DNA from: Brachypodius melanocephalos
Taxonomy: Eukaryota; Chordata; Aves; Passeriformes; Pycnonotidae
Assembly: GCA_013398615.1 (NCBI GenBank)
Contig: VZSR01003210.1
Span: 340,145-404,144 of the forward strand
Direction of reading: 5' to 3'
DNA length: 64,000 nt
Every line of letters starts with the position of its first letter. The first letter of the stretch is position 1. Made by a program: the position numbers and the translations under genes. Shown piece after piece: positions 46,301-59,400 of this stretch. The notes beneath the pieces were generated by a model that ran no database searches, had not been told where the DNA came from, and saw nothing but the letters and a program-made list of their open reading frames with translations.

Positions 46301-46851
46301 TGCGAGGACGTGCGTGCCCGTGGCTGTGCCCCATGGTGCTGCTGTAGTACATTAGTTAGCTGCTCATGTGCTCGCTACTCTGACCTTCAGGGTTTGTTCT
46401 CCTCTTGGATGCATCCCTTGCACTTCATCTCCTGCTCACAGCCTCTTTTCTACCCCCCTCACCCAACCCCACGGCACCACGTTTCTGGGAGTCTCAGGGT
46501 TTTGGATTTCAAACAAGGAGAGATCTATTGCCAAGCCTGTGTGGCAAGCTGTTGTGGCCATGCCTCAGTTTCTGGCAAGTCCAATCTGCTTTATCTAATC
46601 TTTTTTCCATTTGGCTGGATCCGTAGGGAGCTCAGAGTTCTTGGATTGTCACAGTTCAATGCTTTTAGGTGAAGCAAGCAGGTGGAGAGGAGCCAAGCCC
46701 CTGTTTGTGGTGCCTGGTGTGATGGGGGTGTCAGGGTGGACTCTTCCTCCTGGATGCCTGCTGGGCTTTCCATCCCAGTCACAAGCAGGAAAACTCCTGG
46801 GCCTTCCACAAAACTTTCCATTTGCCTTTAACTCCTGGGGCAGGGGTGGAG

Positions 46852-46978
46852 TCTCCATCCCTGGAGAGGATGTGGCACCCGGAGACATGGGTTAGTGGGT
46901 GGCCTTGGCAGTGCTGGGGGAATGGTTGGACTCAATCCTAGATGGCTTTTCCAACCTAAATTGTATTATGAGTACAAT
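46852..46978 (+). mobile_element. CR1 3'-end fragment, different subfamily
   Basis: Has 'ccctggagaggatgtggcac', 'acatgggttagtgggtggcc', 'atggttggactcaatcctag' and 'cttttccaacctaaattgta'. This is the ending of another CR1 subfamily, also seen at 59213 ('ggcacctggggacatgggtg'). Confidence 0.82.
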
Positions 46979-47307
46979 TAATACTAACTAACTACCTAAC
47001 TGAAACTAACTTCAAGTCTAGTACCTCCTCAGGAAAAGCTGTTTTCTCCTATAAGCCCCCAACATCCTGAGCTTGCCAATCAAGTTCAAGCCATCCTTGA
47101 AGCATCAGCCTTGGAGCATCAGAAGTTCTGACATGCTGGCAGAAAGGTCATTTAATTGTTGGTTTCTTTGCTGAATGTTCCCTCAGGAGATTTCCATTGG
47201 AGTTTTCTCTCCTTTTGTGCTCTCCCCACCTCATTCCTCCTGTTACATTTATAACACACTGAGTAATTTATGAAGTGACGTGTGTTACATCTTGAGGTTG
47301 CACATCC

Positions 47308-47451
47308 CCATCCCTGGAAGTGTTCAGGGTCAGGGTTGGATGGGGCTCTGAACAACCTGATCTAGTGGAAGGTGTCTGTGGCAGGTTGTTGGAACTAGAG
47401 GGTCTTTAATGTACCTTCCAACCCAAACCATTCCATGATCCTATGATCTTC
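47308..47451 (+). mobile_element. CR1 LINE 3'-end fragment
   Basis: Contains 'catccctggaagtgttcagg', 'gtcagggttggatggggctc', 'acctgatctagtggaaggtg' and ends 'ccattccatgatcctatgat', preserving the terminal repeat. Confidence 0.92.
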
Positions 47452-48059
47452 CAGCAAAAAAGTCAGTACTGGGCCAGAGATTGCAATTTAGCACCTCAGT
47501 CATTCATGAAACCACAGCTGCACCACAAGAGCAGTACCTGTAACTTCACAAGGACACAGGAATTAGAGCTCTGCTTTCAAATTTGTAACTACAGACCTCT
47601 ACCTTGGGAGCGTGCTCATCTCGTCCTGAATTCAAACAAGCAGGGCTGTGGGAAAGGAGTTTAAAAATGGAAAGTTTCTGCTCTGCACACAGCAGTGTTG
47701 AGGCGACCACGGTCCAGCTTGCAGGTGTCTTATCTCCTGAGCTTAGCCCTGATTTGCCAATTTATTTTAATTGGGAGGCAGGCGGAACTCGCCATCAGCA
47801 GCAGTCCCTTCTGCTCAGGGAGCAGCCTTTGGGACTGAGCCTTCACAAGCTGCTGGGCACCATTTCCATCCTTAATATGGGGGTGTAGCTGAAATCGTGG
47901 CTTTTATGATGCCTTTTTCTTAATTGTGCAGAAAAGTATTTGGCGGGGAAGGAGGAGAGGAGGGAGGGGATTGTCACTGCCCCATCCCATTGCACAGCCT
48001 GTAACCAGACCATGCTACACAAGTGAGCAGGGGCAGGGAGGAGCAGAGAAAGGCCCAAA

Positions 48060-48350
48060 AGCCCTTGCTGTAATTAAAATTATTATTTTGCTTTAAGGGT
48101 AATAATGTCAGTAATTACATCAGTTTCCCTGCCATCCTGCCCGAGAGTCTTCAGGGGCTTGTATAATTCTATTGCCATGGCTCAAGGCCTGATGCTGCGC
48201 ATACGAAACAGCTGCCACGAGCTGAGCTCCCCCTCAGCTGCGTTAGCCAGTCCCCTGCACGCTCCCAGACACCTTCTGGGGCTTTTTTTCCTCCTCTCCT
48301 TTAAATAAATAGCCTTTACAGCGGTGGTGATAACAGAGCTGATAAGGAAG
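48060..48350. promoter_or_regulatory. Candidate conserved non-coding element
   Basis: About 290 bp without repeats: GCTGTAATTAAAATTATTAT, GGTAATAATGTCAGTAATTA, a GC-richer centre (near 48190-48270, with TGCGCATACG), then TTTAAATAAATAGC and GATAACAGAGCTGATAAGG (GATA-type). This AT-GC-AT layout is typical of deeply conserved vertebrate enhancers. Inference only. Confidence 0.32.
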
Positions 48351-48628
48351 ATGTTCCGACTACATTGCAAAAATGGTCTGTGATCATTGCTGGCTGCTTT
48401 CCTTCCTCTTTTCTTTTTTTTTTTTCCTTCATTCATTGTTTTCCTTCTCTGCTTATCCTTTTGTTTCCATGTGGAGGTTAGAAATAATTTACAGTGAATA
48501 ACTCATCCCCAAATCCAGTCATCCCTTCCCTTCTGCTACCTTTTGAGCATGCAAAATTTGCAAGTGTCTTGAGCTTCTCCTCAGCAAATCAGATGCAGTT
48601 TTTAAACTTTATTCATTAACTAGTTTAA

Positions 48629-48684
48629 AAAATTTATTATTAAAATTTATTATTAAAATTTATTTATTTATTTATTCATTTATT
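48629..48684. repeat. AT-rich tandem repeat (13-bp AAATTTATTATTA unit then TTTA)n
   Basis: AAATTTATTATTA occurs nearly three times head to tail and then passes into TTTA repeats ending near TTCATTTATTG. Confidence 0.85.
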
Positions 48685-49266
48685 GTGGTGGGTTTTTTTG
48701 TTTTTAAAACTTTCTAGAAAGGCAGCAAGCAATTTTAGCGAGTTATTGAAGCTGTGTTTGTTAAGCACTGTTGGACAGAAAAGCTGTCTCTCCTCCCTGG
48801 GTAGATCAAGCACTGCTATCTCCCCTCCATCCTGGCATCCCATTGGCATGTTGATCTCTCACCTCCAGTGCCTGTGGGACAAATAGAAAGTGGGGATTTG
48901 ACTGGTGTTTGCTGCAGCAAGAAGGTCTCTGCTGCACAAGTGATAATCTGCAGCAGGTGAGACACTTCCCAAACTCCCTGGACATCCTCAGTTTAATCGT
49001 CTTTATTGTTGCTTTCCATGTGCAAGCAAAACATAAATGGGCTGGGAAGTGCAGGCCCTGTCCTGGGCTTTCCTTCTGGCTTTGGGATGCTGGTGGTGTC
49101 TCCAGGCAAGAGCTTGGAAGCACAGCAGGCACCAGCTGTCATCTTCTCCCTGTTTTTTTTTTCCACCAGGACTAGAGAAAGGAATTTAAATGAGACAGAC
49201 TGCAGTGCATTGAGTAAAACATGGGGTTTGGGCTGAAGGGGTTTGCACAGCTGACATTGTAGGTGT

Positions 49267-49475
49267 CAGAATCCTAGAATGGTTTAGGTTGGAAGGGATA
49301 TTTAAAGGTCATTTAGTCCATCTCCCTGTCATGGGCAAGGACAATTTCCACTATCTCAGATTGCTCCAAGCCTTGTCCAGCCTGGCCTTGAGCACTTCCA
49401 GGGATGGTCAGCCACAGCTTTCCTGGGCAGCCTGTGCCAGGGCCTCCCCACCCTCAGTTTAAATAGCTTTTTCTT
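49267..49475 (-). mobile_element. CR1 LINE 3'-end fragment, antisense
   Basis: Starts 'tcagaatcctagaatggttt' then 'aggttggaagggatatttaa', 'gtcatgggcaaggacaattt', 'cctggccttgagcacttcca' and 'gtgccagggcctccccaccc'. Confidence 0.92.
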
Positions 49476-52400
49476 TGAAGGTGTCACCAAGTAGGTGCTC
49501 AGACATGGAACATCCTTCGCTCCAAAGGTCATCTGCATGCAAGGTTTTGTTGTTGCTGCTGGCGTGTTTGCTGTGACGCCAGAGGATCTTGAGTGACGTC
49601 CTGGGGAGACAGAAAGTGTCCCCTTGTCCCTTGTCTGGATTCACCAGTGAGCAGGAGACCTTGGTCCTTTAATACACGTGACCGAGGAGTGAAATGAGAG
49701 ATGCAACAGAAACTACTGGGGCGGAAAACTCCAAATGGCGTGGAAGTAATGTGTAAAGTGTCCTGGAGATAACAGTCATTTCCACCAGGCAAAACTTGGG
49801 CTCTTTCTGGAAGGGTACTGCAGCAAAAGGGGAGGGGGAGAAGGGGGTGCAGCCTGAAAATTAGAAATAGTTGTGCTGTTGTGGCCAGGATGAGGGGGAG
49901 AGGGAAAACAGCACGCTTTGACCAGAAAGGGCAGCCAGTGTGGGGAAGCAAGGAATTTGGTGCCTCCAATGGAGGAGCTGTCGTGCTGGGAAATTAGGAA
50001 ATTATCTTGAAGGAGAGGAAGGGAAAGTGTACAGCAACATTCTCTGAGTGAGGAGAACACAGAGGCAAAGAGGTGGAAGGTAACTTGGACAAATCAGCAA
50101 TCATTCCTCATGGGAGAAACGGGAAAAAGGAAAAACATCCAAGCTCCTTCACATGGGTGCTGAGGGTACACATCTGCTGATTTCATAGCTCTGGTGGGTC
50201 TGTCCCAGTGTCATCCTTGAGGCCAGGACAGTGTCTGAGCTCGGAATGGCTGATGCCAGGTGCTGGTGGCTCCTCAGGATCCTGCTGGCAGTGGGTTGCT
50301 CAGACCAGGCACATTCCTCTGGAGCAGAAACAGTGGCTTGTGGCTCCACAGCCCTTCCTGCTGCAAGAGCAGCTCAGGCCTGGGCTGGAAGGTCTCTTTT
50401 CCAGGGGACATTCCAGCCCAGCCCTTCCAGTGTAATTACATTTACACATCTGGGCAGCAGATGGCTTCAAGGTCTCTTCCCTGTCCCCGGCAGGAGGAAG
50501 GGCTCTGTGCTGCCGGGAGCAGAGGGGTGAGGAGGGAGTCAATGTGATCTGCTGCCATTAGTTTTGTTTTATCTCCCTTTCCTTTGGTTACCATCTTCTC
50601 CCAGAAGCCTGGATGTAACTTATTATCTCATGCCAGCCAGAAAAAGCTGCATCCCCTGCCCTGTATCCCTGTTTGGTTTACCTGCCCCTCCATACCTCAC
50701 CTTTGGAGTCATCCTCAGGACCATGCCTGGATGTAGGAATTGTTTTTAACTCCTTCAGGTGGTGAGTGGCAACTGCTCCGTGCCAGGAAGTAAAAAACCC
50801 ATCACTGAAAATATATTTAACATTTTTTCACTCACATCATCATGCAGTTTGTGGGTTTAGGCTCCTTTTCTTAGTCACAGCACCTAAATTAAGGGCTGAT
50901 TAAGGTCGTGCTGAAAGGCACTGTGTGAGGGATGCTGGAATTTTAGGGTCCAAGCCCTTTTCCACCTGCAGTAACCAAGATCAGCAGCAGATCCCTGAGG
51001 TGGGCACACATTAGCATCCTCACTCAGTGCAGCATGGGAATGTGAAGCTGCAGCTGGCACTTTTTTTGATAAAAACACCATTTTTAATTAAGATGGAAAT
51101 ATTTAGGGAAAATGTTGCCATTTTGACAGCAAAGCTGGGGAGAAATAGCATTTCAAAAGAACCATAAAAATCGCTCTTGCAATAGATTCATTCCAATTTC
51201 TTCTTGAGAATTGCATTTTGTGTTTTATTAGTTTGTAATGTGTCAGTGACAGTCATGTATAATAAGCTTTCTACTGCTGGTCAAACTTTGTGGTAAAATA
51301 ATAGACTAAATCAGCCTCTCTATAAGTTTTTTAAATATTTATGTGTGAACTGAAGTGTTTGTATGGGTTTCAAACTGTTTCCATTACAAATGGAGGGAAT
51401 TTGATCTATTCAATCAAATAGAAGAAGTTTCAATCAAAATTAGGGGCCATTACTTAATTTCAACCATTAATTGCTGTGGGAACTTAAAATGTGGGTGATT
51501 TATTTTGTTAGTGCAAATAATGGAGAGATCAGGAAAGGTGAATAGAGGGTTCAAGGCAATTTTGGTTCAAGGAGGAAGAAAATGGGGAGCTTTTAGTTTT
51601 GGAGATTTGCTTTATGGGAGATTTTTGAAACATATTTATTTGTTTTTCTGAGACAGGTTGTAAACCCAGTGTGGGTGAAAAAGGAGAGGTGGTCATGGCT
51701 GTCACTTTGTGTGGGGTGATGGTTGCTTGTCCCTTTTTTTCCCAGGAGATTGAGCTCATTCTGTGTGGTCAAGGGGTTTTGCTGGGGTGCCAGGGAGGTG
51801 TGTTTGGCTGCAGCTCTGAGCTCAGGTCATACCAACAACCCTCTTGTTTTCCAAACCTTGCCTTGGCTTTCATCGTGCTGATGTGTTACTCCCTTAGGCT
51901 TGTCCTGCAATTGTAACTCAAACTGGAAAGGGCAGTGGGAAAGAGGGAAGGGAGAAGAGGAGGTATGAGTGGGGTCAGCGCCCTCCTGCCCAGCCTGTGT
52001 GTGATTCATCCCAGTCACTCACACGTGTTTGGAGGCACCTCCTGACCTGGAATTCGGCGGGTTGTGGCAGGATGGCCACCAACACCACCTTCAAACTGGT
52101 GTTTAAGGAGAGGAAAAAAGGAGTTTGTAACGGATAGGCTGGTGTGCTCATCCAGGGGATGCCTTTTTAGCACTTCTCCGTTCATTAGCATCAGTGGAAG
52201 ATGATCTTTCCCTAATTAGTAAACCTTTGTTTAGGGGTAAGTTGAGAGCGTGGTTTTCCAAGCCGTGGAAAAAGAGGAATCTACCCATGCTCCATCCCAT
52301 AACCAGAGCTGGATGAAAACCCTGAAAGGGGAACAGTTTTTACTGCCTATGTGATTTAGATGACCCCAAATCTCTCTGGGTCAGGAGCTGCTGCGCCAGT

Positions 52401-54961
52401 GCTTGGAAAAACACTTTATTAAAGGCGCTGGAAATGCACAGCCAGACGTGGCTTGCAGATTCCTCAGCCCGTCAGGAGAAAAAGCTCCAGGATGTGCCTT
52501 GCCTTAGAGGGGGCTGAGAGGGAAATACCAGGACAAGTGCCTGCTTTGTTTTCCTGTGTGTAACTCACACCCCTGGGGAAAGAAATTCTGCAAAGAGGCT
52601 GTGCCTGCTGGTGTGAGCCCCACGAGGGTGGTGGCACTGCAGGTCACCCAGTGCTTGCAGGGAGGAGGGAAATTTCACCCCAGTCCTTGCAGTCAGCAGG
52701 GAAATCGGTGCTGGGGAGAAAGGCCAGGAGTTGTGCAAGTGGGGCCATCTCTGCCCTGTGGGACACAGTCGTGGAATTGCCTCTGAGCACTCCTGCAAGG
52801 TCCTGCTGGGGCCTGAGGAGTGCTGGGGGAAGGCTGGAAGTCTGGATCCACCTCCATCAATAGGGATCACCACCAGCCTGGTGTCCACCATGTCACAGGG
52901 CTCCACTGCGAGGCTTTCTCTTGGCAACCTCCTTTCCGAGGGACTCGAACACAAGACCTGCCCTGTGGGGGCCCAGGGGCTTGTCCCTAGGGTGGCTGTG
53001 CCTCAACCCTGGAGGGAACGAGGCAAATGGGGAAAGATCTTCTTTAGGTCATGGTGAGGAAAACCTCCCTCCCATGGGCCTTTGCAGATGCATGTTAATT
53101 AATATTTCTTGGGTTTTGCTGTTCCATTGGTTTGTTAAGTTTATGTCACTCTGTTCAGCCTCCTTCACTATATATGCACTCCTCCCAGAATGTTCTTCCT
53201 TCTCTTGGACCCCATTGAGTTATTTTTGGTGCAGTACCCTACCCCTGTGATCCTATATTGGGAGGAGGGCAGCTCTCCTCTGGCAGGCAGCAAACCCATT
53301 TCTCACCTGGTTGTGTGAAGCAGCGAGCACTTCACCACCTTCTTTTCTTACAATAGCACCTCTGAAACGGAGTGGGGGTGTCTGCACTGTGCTGGCCCCA
53401 TGTCTGAGGATGGATGAGGTGTTTGGTGGCCCACATGCTTGCACCTAACACCAAGGACCCTGATCCCCACGTGTCTGGTGTTTTGGGCTTGGGAGAGGCA
53501 AGCAGAGGCTGGAAGAAGAGCACGGAGGAGCCACACAGATGGTAGATGGTGAGGAGAGGAGAAGACAACCTCAGGGAGATCTTTGGGAAAGGCAGGCAGC
53601 AGGGACAGGAGAGCAGAGCCTCACCTCCTTTCTGCACGTTCGAGCTTGAGGCTGGGCTGCAGGCTTTATTTGGGAGGGGGGGATCTGCTTTAAAAGCCTC
53701 AGTGGAGCGTTATGGAATCGGAATGTGAAGGGTAATTGAGCTGAAAGCCATTCTCCTCCTGCAGTCCCTGCAGCAGGACCCACTCTGGCACCCTGGAATG
53801 CCAGCCTGGAATCCTGCTGGAAGAGCGGGAGGTGGGGGTGCACCCCCTGGGCTGGGTCTCCTCCCTGGGCACGAGGTGGGCACTAAGCACCCAACTGAAC
53901 CAGAGCTGCAGAGAAGCCACGCTAGGGAGAGATGCAGAGGAAGGTTTTTCTTTTTTTACAGAAAGGCAAAGAGGTTCCTGAGCTGCAGATCTCCTTCCTT
54001 GCAGGCATTGGTCTGCTCTCCAATTAGTCCCTGCAACTCAGGTGCCATCACCCCGTGTCCTTCTGTGGTCACACCCTTTGGCTGTCCCTCTTCCCTACTC
54101 AAAGCAGCCCTGTGCTTTCTACCATTTAGAAAATGCCACCCCCACACACACAGATGCTCCAGAGCACTCACTGGCATGGCCAAATGGCTGATCACTCAGA
54201 ATGATCAGAAGAAGCAGATTAATAAAAATCTTAACAAAAAGAGAAGTGTGGCTGGTCAAGAGTGGATGTAATCACTAAACACAAAAGTGAGGTTTTAGTC
54301 ACTGTCCCTTTGTCTCTCCAGTCCTGGGAGTTTGTGAAAGGGGATGGAGGCTTGGAGAGCTGCTGGTGGAACCCCAAGGAGGGGATCAGAGAAGACCCCC
54401 CAGTTTGGACCCCAGCACAGCAATAGTGTGAGATGCTCAGCCCAGCTGTGTACCCTGTCCTCTGTTATTGATTGCTGAACAGGCACAGTTAAGTGCCTCT
54501 CATTAATATTTGTTTTGGTCTTTCCCCTGAATTTTGATGAGTGGAGGAGATGCTGCTTATCTCTCTCCTGCAGGTTTTCTTTCTAGAGGATTCCTCTGGC
54601 TGGTGACAAACGTGGGCTCTGTAGCCCCCAGGATGAGGGATGAGTTAGTGGTTGGCACAAAATCTTGGGAACTCTGCAGAAAGCAAGCAAGGAGGCAAAA
54701 TTAACATGAAATTAAGAGGTAAAAACGCTCTGCTCATGTCGTACAGATGAAATATGGAATTCCAGGCTCACCTGTGTTTGCAAATGTCTTACAAGGGACT
54801 CTGGGCAAGCAGGTTGTGCTGGCTGAACTTTGAGATGGATGAGCAAGGAGGAATGTTGGGATGTGGAGCAGGCAGCCAGGGACTGCTGCTCAGCCATCAG
54901 TGCTCTCGTGGCTGTTTTTGAGGTTTCAGATTGACGGCAGAGGCTGTGCCAGTGGACATGT

Positions 54962-55135
54962 TCATGGTTTGGGTGGGAAGGGACCTTAAAGCTCATCTTG
55001 TTCCACTCCTCTGCCATGGGCAGGGACACCTCCCACTATCCCAGGCTACTCCAAGCCCCATCCAACCTGGCCTTGAACACTTCAGGGATCCAGGGGCAGC
55101 CACAGCTTCTCTAGGCAGGCTGTTCCACTGCCTCT
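54962..55135 (-). mobile_element. CR1 LINE 3'-end fragment, antisense
   Basis: Shows 'catggtttgggtgggaaggg', 'accttaaagctcatcttgtt', 'tgccatgggcagggacacct', 'cccatccaacctggccttga' and 'cagccacagcttctctaggc'. Confidence 0.92.
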
Positions 55136-58100
55136 GCCTTTTGAGGTGGTCTGTGTTATTTCTCTTCTCTGTGCCTGACTCTGCTGTGGGTGGATGACTC
55201 TCCCTTTACTTTCTGTCCCCTTTTCCCAGGCAGCACTCAATGGCCACATGGGCCTGAATTGTTGGGTTGTGACCAGTTTCTCTCATCGACTCAGACATGA
55301 AAGGGATTTCTGAAACTTGCTTAAATAGGACAAAGCACTTTTTCTTCCTGCCTTATATAATAATGCCTTGTTTGTTAGGCTTGACTTAGCTGCAACTGGC
55401 CCACCCAAAGCCATTGAAATGTTTCTGAGTAGCAGTTTCTGCCTGCTCCGGTTGTGCTCTCAGGCACTTTAGGTGCAGCTCCTGAAATGAAAGATTTCTG
55501 GTGTGCCCAAAGGCAATGAAGAGAGCTGCTTTAATGTGGTTGCTTCTCCAGCTTTTCAATGGAGAGTTGGGTTCAGGTTCTGCTCTGAAGCAATATTAGA
55601 GTCCACGGAGCATGAGAAACTGCATTTGTTTGTGGGTTACAAATGAAGACCTGTCAAAAACCTTTTTAAGCAGTGACAGAAGTTTTCTTTTTCATGATAC
55701 ATTTAACTTTGAAGGCTTTGCCTCCCAAGGAGGCTTAGCTCTTCTCTCTCTCCCTTTTTATGAGTTTGGAAAAAGATGGTTGGCAAAAGTTGCTCTTCTC
55801 TTTTTCACTCTTCCTCCCCATCTGTTTGGTGGAGTTCTGGATCCTCCGGGGGTGCTCTTGCTTCTGGAAAATGGTGTGGCCAGAAATGAAGGGGGTGGCA
55901 ACACTGGAGGAGAGGGGGAACGGGACATGGAGCCCTCCTTGTGCTTGAACCAGGTGCTTCCCAGCTTCCTGTGGGCAAAGGGTGCAGGTTATTTCCATGG
56001 ATTTGGTGTCAAGAGATGCTCTGCAAAGGATAAATGTGTTTACATGATTCCTGTCCTTTTGTTGTAAGAAGCAGGACGCCATTCCTGGGCACAGCAGTTT
56101 GCTAGAAGAGTGTCACATCAGTTCTTCATCACCGTGTTTGGCATTGCAGCCCCATCCCGAGGTGCAGGTGGTGTGTGAAACACGGTGTTGCTCCTTGCTG
56201 TCTGCTGCAGCTCAGCCTTTTATTCAGTGCAGGCTCTGGACAGGCACTGGGAAGCTGGTTTCAGACACCATCCCTCATTTTGTGTGCTCCCAGATACATC
56301 CATGGCTTCCATCTGAGCATCTCAAACATCTTCCTGGTGTTGTGACTGGGCATGTACAGAACAAAAAATGTTGTCAGAGCTGATGGCATTGTGGGTTTTA
56401 TTGCCTCCCTCCAGCCTCAGCTCAAGGGTTGTCTTAAAGCATTGGTGAGGAAGGTAAGCACTTGTCACAACCAATGTTTTTGTGTAAGCTCAGGAGTGTG
56501 AGCTGTCCCCTGTCCATCCAGGAGGATGTGGGATGCCAGGAAATGGGCTGGTGGGTGTCAGCCTTGATGCAGGGAGCTCTCCTCTGGTTCAGCTCCTTCT
56601 GCACCAGCGTTGTGGGGAGGATTCACAAGGATTTTCCTCCCATTTGCAGGCACAGGTGGTGTCATGGCCTTGGTGGGACTGGCTGGTGTCAGAAACCCAA
56701 AAAGCCACCAGGTGCCCTGGCAGGGGCTGAGGAGGAGGAACAGGAAGGAGAGGAGCAAATAGAAGGAGCTGCGTGGCTTTTGTGAAAATTCATCAGCTTG
56801 TGAGGACCAAAGGACCTCCCTTACAGAGGAGAAACATGCTCCTGAGTGTTTGGGGGGGATTTTAGCAATCCAGTGGGAGTCCTTGGAGAGGAAGTGGTAG
56901 TGCTGACACATGGTGGCTGCCTGGAGCTCCCAGACAGTCTGAGACAAGGATGTTTTAATTAACTCATTCTTCTCACATCTAAAATGTATTTATTTCAGTT
57001 TGCTTAGACATCTGCTTTCCCCCCTCCTTTTTCCTTGGGCTCTGGAGTTGGGGGAGCTGCTCCTGCTGCCCACCCACCATGTTCCACCAGGGCAAGGGAG
57101 GGTTTAGCACACCCAGGGCTGCTGGGGTGCCCCAGGCAGCATTTCTGCTCAGCTGCAGCTTGTGGAGGTGCAGGAAGGATGCCCTGGTGTGTTTTTCTCT
57201 GGGCAGTGGAGAGGCAGCACTGGCTGCTGGTTTCCATCCTCCAGAGGCTGAGTACAGCTGCTCATGGCCAGCACCGTGGAGCTGTCCCTGCTTCAAAAAG
57301 TGCCCCTTTCCCTGTTTTTTACCCCAAGTTCCTTTGATCCTGATTGCTGCATTACTAGCAGAGTAGATCTTGCTTCTTTCCAGCCTGGCATTCTCCTGCT
57401 GTGTGTCCCCTCCAATGCTGTGCTCCCACAAAATGCTCGAGCTTCTTGAGACTCTCTGGGGTCCTGTAGCCCACAGACCTGTCCCACTGCCTCAGAGTCT
57501 GTTCCTTGTAGGTCACATCATATTCTCTGCCCTAATGGTGAGTGCAAGACACCAAATTTTCCCCCTCCATTCTTCCCTGCCGTGTTTTTCCAGCAGGGAT
57601 TTCTCTCACCGAGCTTGTTGTGGGCCATACATTTTGAGTTGGCACACTGGAAGTGCTTTCATTTAATACATCTTTTATCAGGGTTGATTTTCTATTGCTT
57701 TTTCCCTTCGGGTGTGCTTGGGGGAATTTATTCTTTTTAACAGGTTTATTCCAGTGTCAGGTATTGGTTCTAAAAGGCTGGGGAGCAGGGGGGGCTTTGA
57801 TTTGTTGCATGGAAAATGCATTTGGCTTCTGTTCCCTTCCTTGAACTGGGAGGGAGAAAGGGATGGAGGGATGGAAAAGAGGAGGAAACTGAAACTTCTG
57901 CCTGTTTAGCAGCAGCTTTCTCACCCTGTGTGTCTGTGTCACACTCACTTGTCTTCCACTGTCACCAAAGGCTGAGTCCTGCAGGACTCTGATGTGGAGA
58001 AGGTGCCAGACTTCTCCTTAGATGTTTTAGGTGGCACATCCCTAATCCTTGCAGGATTGGGGAACAGTTTTCCACCTGCACAGAAGGTCTGCTGGCTGAT

Positions 58101-58569
58101 GCTACAATTCCTGGTTACTTTTCCTGGTGGAGCTGTGCTGGTGTTCTCAGCTGTGGCAGTACCTGTAGGAATAAGCACTTTTTCTCATGGTGAAGGTGTG
58201 GAGACAGTGATTTTATTCACAGAAAATGTGTGAGCTGGTTGAAGTCCCCCTGTGAGGACTAGGGAAATGGGCACATGGAGACAGGATGATTTTATTATTT
58301 TATTGTATTTCTTTTCAGTGCTATTTTCCCTTTATTTTTCCATTATGTTCCACAAGTCTCAAGTTTCTCATAAGGAGAACTAGAAGCAGGGTTTGGGGTT
58401 GGTGATTTAGTTAAATCTGTAGGAGGGATTAAATTGAGAAATACCCCCATACATCTCCCTTGCAGCTGAGGGTAAATTTAACCACTGATTCCAAAGCTTC
58501 CGAAAATGGCTTTGTCTGAAAATGAATTTTGGCCTCTCAAAGTTCAAACATTTATCCTGAGCCAGAAAT

Positions 58570-58700
58570 ACACACAGATTTGCTCTCTAATTTAATAAAG
58601 CCATCCAAATAATATGATTTCTCCCATAACCATCGTTTATGTTTCACAGCGAAATGATAATGAGAAAGTCATTAGAAGTAATAAACAAAACAAAACCCGT
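58570..58700. promoter_or_regulatory. Candidate conserved non-coding element
   Basis: Repeat-free AT-rich segment with CTCTAATTTAATAAAG, CCAAATAATATG, GTTTATGTTTCAC, ATGATAATGAG and CATTAGAAGTAATAAAC. Enhancer-like by homeodomain and forkhead-type core density; conservation not testable here. Confidence 0.25.
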
Positions 58701-58967
58701 GCAGCAAATCCTTCACTGAGCCTGACGGATGGGAAGAGGAGCAGGATTTGAGTCTTAGGCCGTGGAATGTTTGCTGGGTGCAGCTGTTTTGAGGGAGATG
58801 CCTTCTTGGAACATTATTTTTGCCTGTTGTGCTTTAATGGGGTTTTGCTGGCAGAGCAGGTCTGCATTTGGGGTAGGTCTGCCCCCCTGCCAAGCTGCCC
58901 TTGCTGCTCTCACCCCTTGGGGTTGGTTGCAGTGGGTGATTAATGGGCATCTTTCTTCTCCCCCTCC

Positions 58968-58982
58968 AAAAAAAAAAAAAAA
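58968..58982. repeat. Poly(A) run of 15
   Basis: Uninterrupted A tract in intron DNA with no retrocopied body upstream. Confidence 0.8.
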
Positions 58983-59212
58983 TCCCTCCTCCTTATCACA
59001 GCTTTGACAAGGTGCTTTTGTTTAAATTTCCTGGCTGAGTCTTGAACCGAGTGCACAGAATGTGTTGAGAGCAAGAGCTGCATCCAGATATCAGAAGTGC
59101 TCTTTTTTAGCTTTTATTTATAGCTGGCTGTGCACTTTGGGCTGCTCGCTTCTGGGTTATCCTCAGCCAGGTGAATTTTTCTTTGACTTTAGTGTTTTGC
59201 TCCAGTGGGCTT

Positions 59213-59400
59213 CTAGATTGGATATTAGGAAAAAATTCTTTGCTGAAAAGGTTGTCAGGTTCTGGAATTGGCTGCCCAGGGCAGTGTTGGAGTCACCATG
59301 CCAGGAGGGACTCACTGGGTGTGTGGATGTGGCACCTGGGGACATGGGTGAGTGGTGGCCTTGGCAGTGCCCAAAATATCCCACATTGGTTGCTGCTGGA
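59213..59400 (+). mobile_element. CR1 3'-end fragment, second subfamily
   Basis: Begins 'ctagattggatattaggaaa' and continues with 'aattctttgctgaaaaggtt', 'ggaattggctgcccagggca' and 'gatgtggcacctggggacat'. Related to the 46852 copy. Confidence 0.88.

Larger units (their letters stand above)
42420..53000 (+). other. CDH23: CDH23 intron after the EC1/EC2 exon, first half
   Basis: No further cadherin exon was found. Contains several CR1 fragments, simple TTTA repeats (48629-48684) and two repeat-free motif clusters (46176-46300 and 48060-48350). About 43980-44400 is an AT-rich, low-repeat block I cannot name. Open frames in this part lack recognisable domains. Confidence 0.8.
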
